DNA from: Gonapodya prolifera JEL478
Lineage: Eukaryota; Monoblepharomycota; Monoblepharidomycetes; Monoblepharidales; Gonapodyaceae
NCBI GenBank assembly: GCA_001574975.1
Contig: KQ965738.1
Location: 15,133 to 79,132, forward strand
DNA: 64,000 nt
Direction of reading: 5' to 3'
The stretch's first letter is position 1. Every line of letters begins with the position of its first letter. A program made the position numbers and the translations under genes. This document shows, piece by piece, positions 34,762 to 46,175 of the stretch. The notes below the pieces were generated by a model. That model was not told the origin of the DNA, searched no databases, and was given only the letters and a program-made list of their open reading frames with translations.

Positions 34762-36879
34762 ATGGCGCTGGCGATTGTTGGACTTGTTTTGGTGGTCCAA
34801 GGAGCAGTGGCGGGACCTGTTCTGTTTGCGGCGAACACGCCCACAAAGCAGGGGGCGATGTGTGGTGAGTTTCAGACGCTTCATCGGTTGGTGTTTTACA
34901 GAAAAGTTAAAACTCTTGGGCACATAGTGCGGCAGACGTTTCCAACTGCTGGGAACACCGTCAATTCGGCCATACGGGATCTCACTTCACAGGATCTTGT
35001 CTGTGGTTGGGGCGCAACTACTGCTGCTAAAGAGGTGTGCTCGGTCAACGCAGGAGACACCATTGGGTTGGTAAGTATCCGAACGGAATTGTTAAACGCG
35101 TTGTGTGCTTCACTCTGGAGTGAGGTGGTTAATGCAACTCATTCACCCCAAAGGTGTTTGGTAACCAAATGCCGGGCGACAACATCATTGCAACGGCAGA
35201 TGTAGGACCTTGTGAAATATACATGCAACAAACGCAAAGTGCCCAGGTTGCGCCCTCGAGCGCTGGCTGGTTCAAGGTGTTCGAAAACACATTTACCACG
35301 GCGAACGGGGTGAGTGAGCAGCGATGCATGTAGACTGCGGGAATATGTCTCCCATACTTTCTTTCTGACCGTTGGATAACTGGGCAGTGGTGCACGGTGT
35401 CGCTTATCGGTACCGGTGGTGTCCTCTCTGTCACTCTTCCGCCCAACTTACCCATTGGCAGCTACAAGCTGCGAGCAGAAATATCAAGCGTACGCACAGC
35501 GGATGTCCTTTTTACCCAAAATGCCCAGCGCGGGATCCAGTTTTTCGTTTTCTGTTTGGATGTGATGGTTACAAATGGGCCAGCCAGTGGAACATTCCAA
35601 CCTATGGTGAACATTCCAGGATACCTCACCGGAACGTCACCGGGTGTTATTTACGACCCTCGCATGGGACATGGCGCCAACAACGTAAACGTGGGCATGG
35701 ATTTTCCGAATCCATTCGGACCTGCGGTGGCGACCATCGCGGCAACGGGTGGTACGTGACGAGTTCTCTGAAATGGCTTGGCAATGCCCCACATTTGTTG
35801 CCATTTAGCGCCGGTCGCTGCGGCACCTGCTCCTGCTGTTCCAGTGCCCCCCCCCTTGCCCGCCCCATCGCCCTCGCCCAAAGTTACACCAGGCGCCATG
35901 GACATGCCGACAATGTCAACAAGCGCACTCACCATGCCGACTGGTGGAATGACCCCGATTGGGGGCAACGTGCCACCCGCCATCGCTCCACCACCTGTTC
36001 GCATACCGACACAGCCAGACGGACCAACCACGGCTCCATTGAATCCACTTGACCAGGCTCCAAACGTACTTCCCCTACCAGTAGGAATAGGATTACCACC
36101 TCCCGCGGTGGCGCCTGCACCATCTCTGGCCGTTCCTGCACCTCAGCCTGCCCCCAGTCCGGCTCCGTCTTCGATGCTCATGCCCTCACCGACGCCAGCA
36201 CCAACTTCAGCAGCGACTTTTCCGACACCCTCTCCCGCAGCTGTCGTGCCAGCACCAGCAATGGGAGCACCGCCAGTTATGGCCTCCACTCCGACTTCTC
36301 CAGTAGCTCCCCCTACTGTGCAGTCTCCAACACCGTGGAACCTATGGAATGACACAGTGTGGTCTGGACTCGGAGTGTGTAGTCATCAGGTTCGTGTCTC
36401 TTCTTCGTGCAATACATGGATCAATTTGCTGATTGTGGATTAACGAACAGAACATCACTTTGGAAAACAATTGCATTACTGGTACCTGCAATATTCCGTT
36501 TTTCCGTGATGAACTAGTTGCCGCGCTGGTATGTCACCTTGTTGTCAGTACACTATACAAATCCTCCCTGACATTTAAAATATTCTACTGGGCCAGAGTA
36601 CACAAGACATGCCAAATAACGATTTCTGCGGTCATCGAGTTGTGATGATGAATTACAACTCTGGCAAAGTTGTGTCAGCGAAGGTTGTCGATAGGTAAGA
36701 ATAGTGCCCAGGCACTTCAACCTCATTGTCGTCGAAAGTAACACCATGAAAATTAAAGCTGCACCGAATGTCGACAAGGCTCGCTCAAACTCAGCGCACC
36801 AGTATGTGACCTTCTTGGTGCGCTGTCGGACACGCGCATCGCTTGGAAAATTGGGAACCAATGGAATGTGATTCCGTAA
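34762..36879 (+). CDS. Secreted AA9-like (LPMO fold, copper ligands lost) plus expansin-like double-psi barrel fusion
   Basis: Signal peptide MALAIVGLVLVVQGAVA, cleavage likely before GPVLFAAN. The first domain follows the AA9 layout: VNSAIRDLTSQDLVCGW, VCSVNAGDTIGL, GWFKVFENTF, VTLPPNLPIGSYKLRAEISS, GIQFFVFCLDVMV, GYLTGTSPGVIY. However, the N-terminus is not His, the usual H-K-G-P position reads D-V-G-P, ALHAA reads SVRTA, and the axial Tyr (QFY/QLY) is Phe. A ~200-residue Pro/Ala/Met-rich linker follows (35800-36330). The last domain reads GLGVCSHQ, FFRDELVAALSTQD, DFCGHRVVMMNYNSGKVVSA, KVVDRCTECRQGSLKLSAP and ends IAWKIGNQWNVIP. This is the RlpA/expansin double-psi barrel with its Asp residues kept. 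Likely a wall-loosening or carbohydrate-binding secreted protein. Intron joins are well supported by homology. Confidence 0.78.
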
Positions 36880-37081
36880 CGTCGCAGGTGAGTTCCGTGG
36901 AAATGCGATGGATAGGAATTGATTCACAATCAATCACTTACTTCCCACAGCAACGCATTGCACATCTTGAGTAAATACCACACTTTTAATTATGGAATAT
37001 ACCATGCTGCGTAATAGGGCCTTGTGGTTTGATGGGCTGGTCCCCCACATGTCATGTATGACTCGAATACAAATAAAAATT

Positions 37082-40000
37082 CTAGTTCCTATTTCTCGCC
37101 ACTACTGTTGCTACATGCACCCCTTCCAAGTCCGGCAACTCCCTTGCATCCAAGTCACCAGAAATTATGTAGTCCGCTATCGATGCGTTTTTCTTCCTCT
37201 GTGCAATTTCGCGCTTACTGGCAGACCCCTCCGATTGTGAGGCTTCGCTCGTGTGTGCGAGGCGTGGTGTGGGCTTTGGTAAGAAGCCTGATTTCACCAA
37301 GTAAGCGATATAACGCCCGAAAAGATCCTCCATCCTGCCACAAACGACGTCCGTTCCACGTAGAGCTTCCTTTGTGTTTGAGTCATCCAAGATCGCGCTC
37401 TTGCTGGATGTCGGTAAGTCATCCAGCACAAAGTGAAGGAGGGGGAACAACGCGTTACTGTTTTCGTCAGATGCCATAAGAGTGAAGTCCATGAGCGCCT
37501 GACGCCATTGAATGTATTCGCAGGGCTCCACGGGGTATCCATAAACTCGCAAGAGTCGGAACAGATCAATGAAGCGGAACCTGGAATATATGGCGAGTTC
37601 AGACTTGTGCAAGAAATCACACCACTTTCAAATCTCACGGGTTATCGTTCCACATATGGAATACTCCCATGCTCGCATTATCTCTGCCGATCCGGGAATC
37701 CGAAGCGATAGCAACAATGGAACCTGCCACGTAGTCCACAGGACACATATTGACGACGTTTGCGATCTCTGGCACTTTGCCTAACTCGATGCAACCCTTC
37801 ATAAGTCGAATAATAAAGTCGTCGGTGTTTGTGGCTGAAATCGAGGAGTAAAATATCGTCATCAGATGAAGCAATGGCCACATACTCACCCCCAGATCTG
37901 GAATCCCCTAACACATATCCTGGCCTCACTATCTTCACAATGCACCCTCGCTCGCGTGCTTTCATTAAGAGCTTCTCAGATACCCACTTGCTCTGCCCGT
38001 ATCCAGCCTTGAGCCCTGTCCGAGCTCCTTCGAGATCATCTTCCTCCATTACTTTTGCACCTTGATCGGCTCCAGAGGTGTAATATTCATTGTCGAGGGT
38101 GGCTGTCGAAGAAACGAACACTATGGGCTTCACCTTGCCGCTGGCCACCGAGAGCCGCAGGGCATCCACTGTTGAAACTACGTTCACGGTTCTGAGTCGG
38201 TGATATGGGTACACCCAGTGTACAAGTGCACCATTGTGAATGATTACGTCCACCTCCTTGGCAAGCCTTTCCCAGTCTTCGGACGACAGTCCGAGATTCT
38301 CTTTTCCTAAGTCCCCAAGAACTACCTGCAACCTGCCAGATTTCTCCCAATCAGAAATCCACAATCCGTAAGCCTCCGCGGCAGCTTTGACTCGCTTCAT
38401 AGCCTCCTCAGCATTCTTAGCTCGGACGTGGGTAATGACTATAGCCTCTGGGTGACGTTTGAATAGTGTAGAGAGGACGTAGGCCCCAACAAAGCCCGTT
38501 GCACCAGTTAGCAGAACAACTTTGGGATCAATCGGGTACTTGAACTCCTTCAGAACTTCCTCGGAGACCGCAATACTGGGGTCATCTAGTACCTCCAAGT
38601 CCGCCGCGTAGTCGACGGTTTGCTCTTCAGCGTCTTCGTCCCTTGCGTCAAAAACTGCCTTGGACTCGCCGGGAGGTACAATGTTGAAATCGGTCGACCG
38701 GAGTCTTTCGATCTCCCTCGCCATTCCCTCAATTGTTGGCTCCCTGAAAACAACTCCAAGTCCAAGTTCAACCCCCATAGCCTTGCGCAGTTCGAATACC
38801 AAACGTGTTGCCAGGATTGAGTGACCACCAACGTCGAAAAAGTTGTCCGTGATAGCGATGGGGCCAGAAATACCAATGAGTTGCGCCCACAAGTCGTGAA
38901 TTTGCTGCTGAACAGGAGAGAGAGAGGAGGGGGTGGTTGGTACAGCACTTGACGGAGGCCCTGAAAAGCGAGCGGTGTCGGGGAAAGGAAGGGCATTCTT
39001 GTCTACCTTGCCATTTGGCGTAAGTGGCATCCGGCGAAGAATTGCAAACACTGGGATTTTAGAAAGAGGGACAGAGTATTAGTGTGACCAGAGGCTCTCT
39101 ATGGTCCCCTCCTTTGGCTCACCGCTGGGTATGGCGTAGCCCGGGAGCTTTCCTTTCAGATGTTCTCTAATGGACTTGATGAATTCCTCCTGGCTGCCAT
39201 CGTACTGCTCCAATAGAGGAACAATGTACGACACGAGTGTCTGTTCTTCATACTTGTCACGGCGGACCAGAGTGACATTTTCACGAACCTGGAGAGACGA
39301 GTGCACAGTCAAACTTGGTCAATGGTCCCCAGGACACAACCTCAACGTCATCAAACCCCCCAAAACACTCACGCCTGCACACTGACTCAGGTGAGTATCA
39401 ATCTCACCCAACTCTATTCTGAACCCTCTGATCTTGACTTGATCGTCGGCTCGTCCTGTGCACTCCACTTCTCCGTTCGGCAGGTACCTTCCCAAATCAC
39501 CCGACCGGTACATTCTGTCCCGTGGTCCTTTATAGAACGGAATTTCCACTGTGGAGGTGGGTGCGCTACGCAACGGGTTGGCAACAAACTTGGCCGCAGT
39601 GGCGTCCGGAAGTCCCAAGTACCCCTCTGCAAGGCCACCTGATCGGACATAGATCTCGCCGATCTCCCCAATGCCGGCAGGAAGACCCCCCGGTGTAATT
39701 ACCAGGATCTGGACATCCTTCATACCCTTTCCCGCCGGAATGATGTCCTTCTTGTCAGCCAACCACGTCGGGTAAGTACCTCTCGGGGGAACGCGGAGGT
39801 AAGATACAGCTCTCTGCGTCTCCGTTGTGCCATACATGTTGACGACTGCATTATTTGGTGCGAGGAGCTGGAGCCTGGCTACATCCCGCTTGGTGAGCAC
39901 ATCGCCCACGAAAAAGGAGTTGCGCAGGGTGGGAATGGGCGTGGTAGCATTCGCAGAGAGGAGCTGTCCCATTGCCGGTGTCAAGTGTGTCACCGTGATT

Positions 40001-42333
40001 TTGTGGTGCGCCATCCACGCAGCAAGGCGGCCTGGCTGACCAATATCCTCAGCGGTCGGGATATGGAGCGTCGCACCAAGGAATAGTGGGGTGAATACTG
40101 AGTTGATGGGATTCGAGAGAAAAATATTGTACTTCGGCTTTTAATGAAGCGCAGGTTCACATATTGAACTCACTGTCCCTTTGAATAGGGTCGTGCGCAA
40201 TGCCAGATAGCATAGTAAACCTCTCTTTCTCGGTCAGTCCAAACTCCATGCTCATCCACGGGTAGAAGTGAGTCAAGCTGAAGTGCCTGCCACGAACACC
40301 TGAAAACACCACGATGACGACACAAGCCATTAGACTCCTTTCCTTGTCCAGTGAGAGCTATTCACCGAGATCGTACCTTTTGGTATCCCCGTACTTCCAC
40401 TGGTAAAACTCAACGTGCCTACACTGTCTGGTCCTAACAGAACACCAGGAAACTCTTCTCCAACTTCCCCCCACTCCCTCGTGGCCTCCTCTGCCCCTTC
40501 ACCCTCCCATCCTCCTGAGACGGACCCATTGTCCTTAAGTTCCATGGCGGGGATCTCGCAAGCGAGGAACAAGGTGTCCCGAACGTGGGTACGGACGGCG
40601 TCCGGTAGAGGACCTGCCCGGCGAAGAATGAGGAGAGCGCGAGGTTGAGCGACCGTGAGGTAGATAGTTTGACGTTGGGGAGGGTACGCGGGGTCTGGAA
40701 GTGTGGGACCACAGCGAGGAGGCAATGGCGTTACAATAATCTGTTTTGTTCAAAATCAACACGACTTTGGGAAAGTGGGAACGCACCAATGACACTGAAC
40801 GTTCCTCCGGCTTTGAGGACACCCATGATCGCAATCACGAGATCCACCCCCCTGTAGCTGTAGAGCGTCACAACGTCCTCCCTCTTGAGCCCCTTCTTGA
40901 GCAAGTAGTTTGCCACTCGATTCGACGCGCGGTCAATCTGCGCATAGCTAAACGTGCGCTGCGGGCAGTCCTCGGGCTTGTCGCCCACACCCGCCCCTGT
41001 GTCGATCGACTCGACGACGCACACGCGGTCCGGGTGGGCCTCTGCGTTCTTGTGGAACACGTCCGTGATGGCGCCATGCCAGCCGTCCCAGTCCAAGTCC
41101 ATTGTCGGGTCCGGAGTGCACAGCTGGGCGCGCTCAGTCGCAATGCTCAGCTGTCCTATGGGCGCCGACGGGTTCTTGGCGGCGGCCACGAGAAGCATGT
41201 CGGCCGCGTCGAGCATGTCGCGGATTCGCGCGTCAGTGAACAGGGCGGCGTTGTACCGAACGCGGAGACGAAGGGGGAGAATGCGGCGGAGGGTCGGAAG
41301 TGGGTGCAGGTAGACCGTCAGGTCGGACAAAAGGTGCGGTGCGAACGTGCCCGCGGTGGAGCCGCGGCGGGCCAGGTGTGCAGCGTGAGGTTCGGGCGCT
41401 GCGAGAGTGTCAGATTGGTCCGACTCTTGGTCCGATTGGGGCGCGGACTCGACAAAGCGAACACGCATGAGGGCCGGAGGGGGTGGGCCGTCTTGCGGGG
41501 TGCCCGGTGGTGGTTGAGGATAAAGGTGGCGCATCAAGAGAGAGAAGGGGACCGGATCAGAAAGGGAGGTGTTCTGGGCCTGTGAAGGGGAGGGCAGAGG
41601 AGAGTGTCAGCCAACAAGTAAGAGTGAAACATAGTCGAGAATGCAAGTCGAAAACGATGCTTTTCCAAGTCATTGCTAGGACACTTGTAGTGTCGTCTAA
41701 AATAGAAAGGTTCAGAAGGCAGAGGGATGGTGCACGCTCTGCGCGCGATTATTCGACTCCGGCGGCATCCTCCGTCACCGCTTCGCGCTCAGACCTCGGG
41801 CTCGCCAACGCTCGCTGCCTCTCCTACTCTTAACACACCTGAGAGACAGCCTTGACGACGTCTGCAAAGGTCATTGACTTGTCGATGGCGCATCTGAGCA
41901 CGGACGTTTCGACCTGTGCCCCGTTTGGATCGGCCTCGAGCGAGGGAAACGACCATCCTGCCGCGACATCCTCCTCGCCCGAGTACTTGTGCAGAAGAAC
42001 AAAGAATGCTGCCAGGACCACGGCGAGCGGGGTCGCAGACTGGTCGATCGATTGGCCGTTGACGTTGTGACTGTTTTGTTTGTGTTCCCCTGCCCCTCCA
42101 GACGAGTGCATCGCCACGCAGACACTGGCTACGGCCGCTGCTGCATCCTCGCCAATGTTTCTGGCGTGCTCCGATTCCACCACGCGTGGGGGAACGGGGC
42201 GGGGATAATCTGTGGGAAGGGAAAGCTCCGTTACATTGCTGAGGCGAACGCGCCACCGCTCCAGAGAAGCGTCCAGCGAGTCTCCGCCAGTTGTTGTGGC
42301 ATCATCGGCCACCGTTGGTGCCACCGGTCCCAT
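37082..42333 (-). CDS. LYS2: L-2-aminoadipate reductase, large subunit (Lys2)
   Basis: Fungal lysine pathway enzyme: activates alpha-aminoadipate with ATP, loads it on a carrier domain and reduces it to the semialdehyde with NADPH. Start [18 protein letters not shown], followed by [20 protein letters not shown], which is the known Lys2 N-terminus. Adenylation motifs are [34 protein letters not shown] and [20 protein letters not shown] with [16 protein letters not shown]. The carrier is [20 protein letters not shown] (Ser for phosphopantetheine). The reductase has [54 protein letters not shown] (Tyr-x3-Lys) and [15 protein letters not shown]. The end contains [20 protein letters not shown] and [14 protein letters not shown]. 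About 1,450 residues, eight to ten exons; full length. Needs a Ppt-type transferase (Lys5) coded elsewhere. Confidence 0.95.
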
Positions 42334-42717
42334 GAGGTCCAAGGATCAATGTCTTCTGGTGAAAAGGTTCCTTCCCGCACCCGTTCAACAATAGCACCGG
42401 ATGTTGCCTTGAGCGTATTATCAATCGATTCCTCGCAAGTGATGATGGGCAGACACGCGAATCGTCCGATGACCCGGGTGGAAGGGAGGATTTTGAGAAC
42501 CTGCAGTGGGAAGCAAAGAATGCCGTGGCCCCGACAACAGAAAAATCTTTGGAACCGTGCCCTCTGCAGTCAGGCCTTCCTGCCACAAAACCACACAATT
42601 TCATTTCGGTGAGGGTGAGAGAAGAAGCAGTAAAGTGTAATGATCTTTTCTAGTCCGAAGAAGCGTCTCGATGTCAGGCTAAGCTCACGTCTGGTTCACG
42701 TAGCAAAAGATAGGAAA

Positions 42718-43187
42718 TCAGCGTGTGGCCATCCGCGTGGTTCGTTTCCTCTGCAGATTTGCTTCCGTGATGATTTTATTGTGTCCGCAGCAGCCCCAGC
42801 ACTGGCACACGTCAACTCGCCCACGTCCAGTGAAGGTGCACCCGCCGTTTGCATTGGATGGTACCGATTCTGATGGCGCATGGACTTCTGCGCCTGGTGC
42901 GATCTGGACTGGATCATCTGTGTCATCTGACGCTTAAAGCCGGGTGTGGGAAAGCCACCTCGGCCCAAGTCACCTGCACGCGGATTCACGCCACCTTTCT
43001 CGAACTCTTCAGCACATGTTGGCAAGAGTGCAAAAATATTATTCGTCTCGATGACTACGCGATGGTTCCTCAGCATTACGTCCTTACTTATGTCCGTGTT
43101 GTGAGATAGTACCTGGAGCGATTTCGACAATTGGACTCGCAATTCTCCCAGTATGCTTCGATTGAAACTTGTCTTCATCATTAACAT
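42718..43187 (-). CDS. Small hypothetical protein with C-terminal Cys cluster
   Basis: Not recognised. Model of three exons: MLMMKTSFNRSILGELRVQL + SKSLQ, intron, VIETNNIFALLPTCAEEFEK, intron (gtggcg..tttaag), then an acidic linker (SDDTDDPVQIAPGAEV) and GGCTFTGRGRVDVCQCWGCC + GHNKIITEANLQRKR, stop at 42718. The Cys/His cluster (C, then C-x-C-x2-CC-x-H) may bind a metal. Another frame stays open to 42696 without splicing, but it is compositionally poorer. About 115 residues. It sits 385 bp upstream of LYS2 on the same strand. Confidence 0.45.
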
Positions 43188-43307
43188 TTAATTGATGCAT
43201 TCAGTTAACTATGGCAGGTAAAAATTTAAACAAGGACGTCGACAATGACATCCAATACAACTTGGTGGTCGTCAGCCCACAACGAATCCACTCGTATTAT
43301 CCGACGA

Positions 43308-45711
43308 TCAACGCGGGAAGAAATTGCTCGGTGGTCCCCGAACATTCACGTCGGGGCTCTGGAAAACCAAAGTTTCGCGGCGTCAGTTGCCGATCGAGGC
43401 GCGTGCTCCGAGGAATAAACTCACCGGAATCGCTAGCTTCGATCCAAAACCTGAAGGGGGTCCATAACGGAAAGATTGCCCCGGCGCATTCGATTGAACA
43501 CCTTTAGGCGCCATCATTCTTCGCTCTGATAGCACCTGTGACGTAACCTCAAAGGAACGGGAGTCTAGACGGGCAGACTCGAGTTGACTGCTCGGAGCGG
43601 AGTCGTCAAGGCGGAGTGACGTGCTGTTTTTCAGAAAAGTATGAGCGAGAAATACGGAACTAGTTCGGGGGAAAGCAAGCATACGTACAGCGGAAGCACG
43701 CCGTAGTTCCCAGTCGTAAGCTACGTGAAGACATCGATTAACTATGTGCGCTCGCACTAGAATGTGAAATGTGGGCCTACATTGGTTCCAGTCGCCCAAC
43801 CATCTTTGAAGACCAATCGAACGTCCACCATATGTCCCTACGAAGAAGAAGAAAAGCTTTAATTTCCTTTTCCTCCATAATACAGTGCACAGCGGATGAT
43901 GACTCACAGGTGCCAACGCGATTTCATCCTCTGCCGAAGGATCATGCTATTCGCAAGAGTTGAAATCGGACCTTTACATCAGCGAGATGTACTTTTACTC
44001 ACCCGCGTCGATACAACGAACGGAGGTCCATTATATTGGACGCTGAGATGATTCATTTTATTTTGGGCGCCAGCGACTTTTGTAAAGAACCACTGAGGTG
44101 AAGAAAATCGAAACGCTCAAGTTGACTTGCGACGTTGAAGCTTTGGAGTCGTGGTGCCAATGTTGCACTTACGTGGGGTTGGAATCCGGGAGGTAGGTTT
44201 GGTTCCCCGAGTCGTCCACTTGGGGTAGTTGCGCTTTTTGGGCGTCCCATCTTCTTGCCATTCAAAGCGAGTGACGCATTTCTGTTTCTGTTGGTGAGTA
44301 CGTCAATACGTCATATCCTCCACACACCCAGAGACGAGACAACACCAGGCAACACCAAACTCACGGGAAGTTCATCTCGGATCCCCAATCACTCGCACCG
44401 TCGCTCTCCATACTCAATCGCCGAGCCGCCGCACCGACGGGTGTGAACATCGCCATGGCCGTCGGTAAAGCGGACGAGAGTGGTGCAGCGGACAGCATGG
44501 CAGAGTCGGGAGCGGGCCAGGGCCGCTTCTTCTCGGCGGACATTTTCTCAAAGTTGCTCTCTCGGACTTCTCGAAGCTCCGCATCGCGTTTTCGTTTTTG
44601 ATTCCGTTTCACGGCCGACCAGACTGGGATGAATAGGAGAAGTCCAAGGCCAAGTGCGCTACCAGCTGCAATGCCGATGATCGCAGGGAAAGGTAACCCA
44701 TTGTTGGCGCTGAGGAGTAAGGCGTGAGTCACAGAACAAGGGGCGACTCGGCGACTTGGCATCTTCACTCACAGCCCGCCCGTCACGCCGTTGGTTCCTG
44801 CACCAGCCACCGCCGTCTGAGTGCTGCTGCCCAGAGCAAGCGCTGTCGTGGTAGACATCATTGACATGGACATCATACCCATACTTGTGGCCATCCGCAT
44901 GGAGGCGGTGTCCGTCATAGCGGAAGCGGGGGCTGAGAGCGGTCCGTTCCCGACCACACAAGTCGTACCATTCAATGTGTAGCCAGTGAAGCAGGCCATT
45001 CCACACTGTCCATTCGAGCAAAAACGTACTCCATTGGTGGGCCGCGGGCTGTTCAGAGAGAAGTCATTGCATTAATGCCTCTGTCGCCAGCTTAGCTGTA
45101 TAACACCCACCAGTTTAGCCCACACTGCGACAGCGCATCAAGGATCAAAAGGAGACATTATTTTTTTTCATTCGCTGCTCTCCGCAGACATGTGCACTTA
45201 CAGCGCCGCAATTTTGGTAGTCGTACCTCACACTGAACGTGGGCGAAAACTTGTCACACGCACGCAGCGACATATCATAGCGGTATCGCTTACTCGGTGC
45301 ACATTGTGCCGCATTTGTTTGGGCAGGTACCGACGCAGTTGGTACCTGAACAGTTGGTACCAGTTGGGCACCATCCCGCAGTGCAGCAGACAGCATCAAC
45401 AGGCATGTAGCCACTCCCGCACGCGGTCAGTTGCGTCACACCGTTGTAAAGGCGCTTTCCGAGTCCCAAAGAGCTTGATGAACCAGCATCAAGCACTCCG
45501 TCAAGTACAAGGTCTTTGATGCATCCAACAAAGCAAACATCCCGCGATGAGAGATCTTGATTGGTGTCATGGCAATTGCAGGTTCAATGGGAGGCTCACC
45601 GTTCTGACTGAAAACAGCATCAATGTCCATTCCAACATTCCGTGCACCTCCGACCATGACGCTGGTCGAACCCAAGACGAGGACTGCCAACAAAGTCCAA
45701 GATAATCGCAT
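43308..45711 (-). CDS. Gene C: Cys-rich single-span membrane protein with cytoplasmic SH3 domain (B/C/E subtype)
   Basis: Signal peptide MRLSWTLLAVLVLGSTSVMV at 45711. First Cys module: GKRLYNGVTQLTACGSGYMP, VDAVCCTAGWCPTGTNCSGT, NCVGTCPNKCGTMC. A second module ends CFTGYTLNGTTC. A short Met/Ser/Thr stalk follows (MSMMSTTTALALGSSTQTAV). Membrane span: IIGIAAGSALGLGLLLFIPV at ~44640-44700, then KRNQKRKRDAE. The linker ends PQWFFTKVAGAQNKM and SVQYNGPPFVVSTR. The SH3 domain is AEDEIALAP + GHMVDVRLVFKDGWATGTN + TTGNYGVLPL, with introns at the same places as gene B. The tail is SRSFEVTSQVLSERRMM, and a last exon gives DVNVRGPPSNFFPR (stop 43308). Overlapping frames at 43690-43750 in other phases are shadows. 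Confidence 0.75.
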
Positions 45712-45713
45712 GT

Positions 45714-45998
45714 TCAGACTTGATTGCTCAGATTTTGGATGAGTGATGAGAGGATGGTGTTCTTGTTCTGGTCAAGTGTGATGGTTTTGAGCGGAAGGGC
45801 TTCAGCGACCGACGAGCGTCCGCCCCACGAAGACAGCTGAAAGGGATCGATCCAAAAGTCTTTCCCACTGGAAACAACAAGGCTCAGGAAGGGCAGGTGG
45901 AAGGTGGAAACGGTCAGGGTTGTGGGGTCTCTCAGGCCGCGATGGGGCGCACCAATCTGCCTCTGTTGGCGCCGCAACTGATCTTGCCGAGCATCCAT
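45714..45998 (-). CDS. Small unassigned open frame upstream of gene C
   Basis: A 94-codon frame (MDARQDQLRRQQRQIGAPHR ... LSSLIQNLSNQV) ends 2 bp before the gene C ATG on the same strand. It has no recognised domain. It could be an upstream frame in the gene C leader, a small gene, or chance. It is the only candidate in the 464 bp between genes C and E; the rest of that gap (45999-46175) is AT-rich 3' flank of gene E. Confidence 0.2.
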   Translation of the reverse strand: MDARQDQLRRQQRQIGAPHRGLRDPTTLTVSTFHLPFLSLVVSSGKDFWIDPFQLSSWGGRSSVAEALPLKTITLDQNKNTILSSLIQNLSNQV

Positions 45999-46175
45999 CT
46001 CATCTTAGCCCACGATGAGAAAATTTGTGCAATGATATTTACCATCAAATTACGGTTCGCAGAGAATCATTAAAAAATAATAATCATAAATCCTTTCCAC
46101 TGGGAGAACTCATTTGCCGAATCTAACATTAGGGTAACATTTATCAGGGCATAAGCAAGAGGCGCGTAGGTGAGG

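Noticed and set aside
40746-41585. 279-codon open frame on the plus strand
   Set aside because: It lies antisense to LYS2 adenylation exons that carry clear motifs; its sequence has no domain and its openness follows from GC-rich codon use on the other strand.
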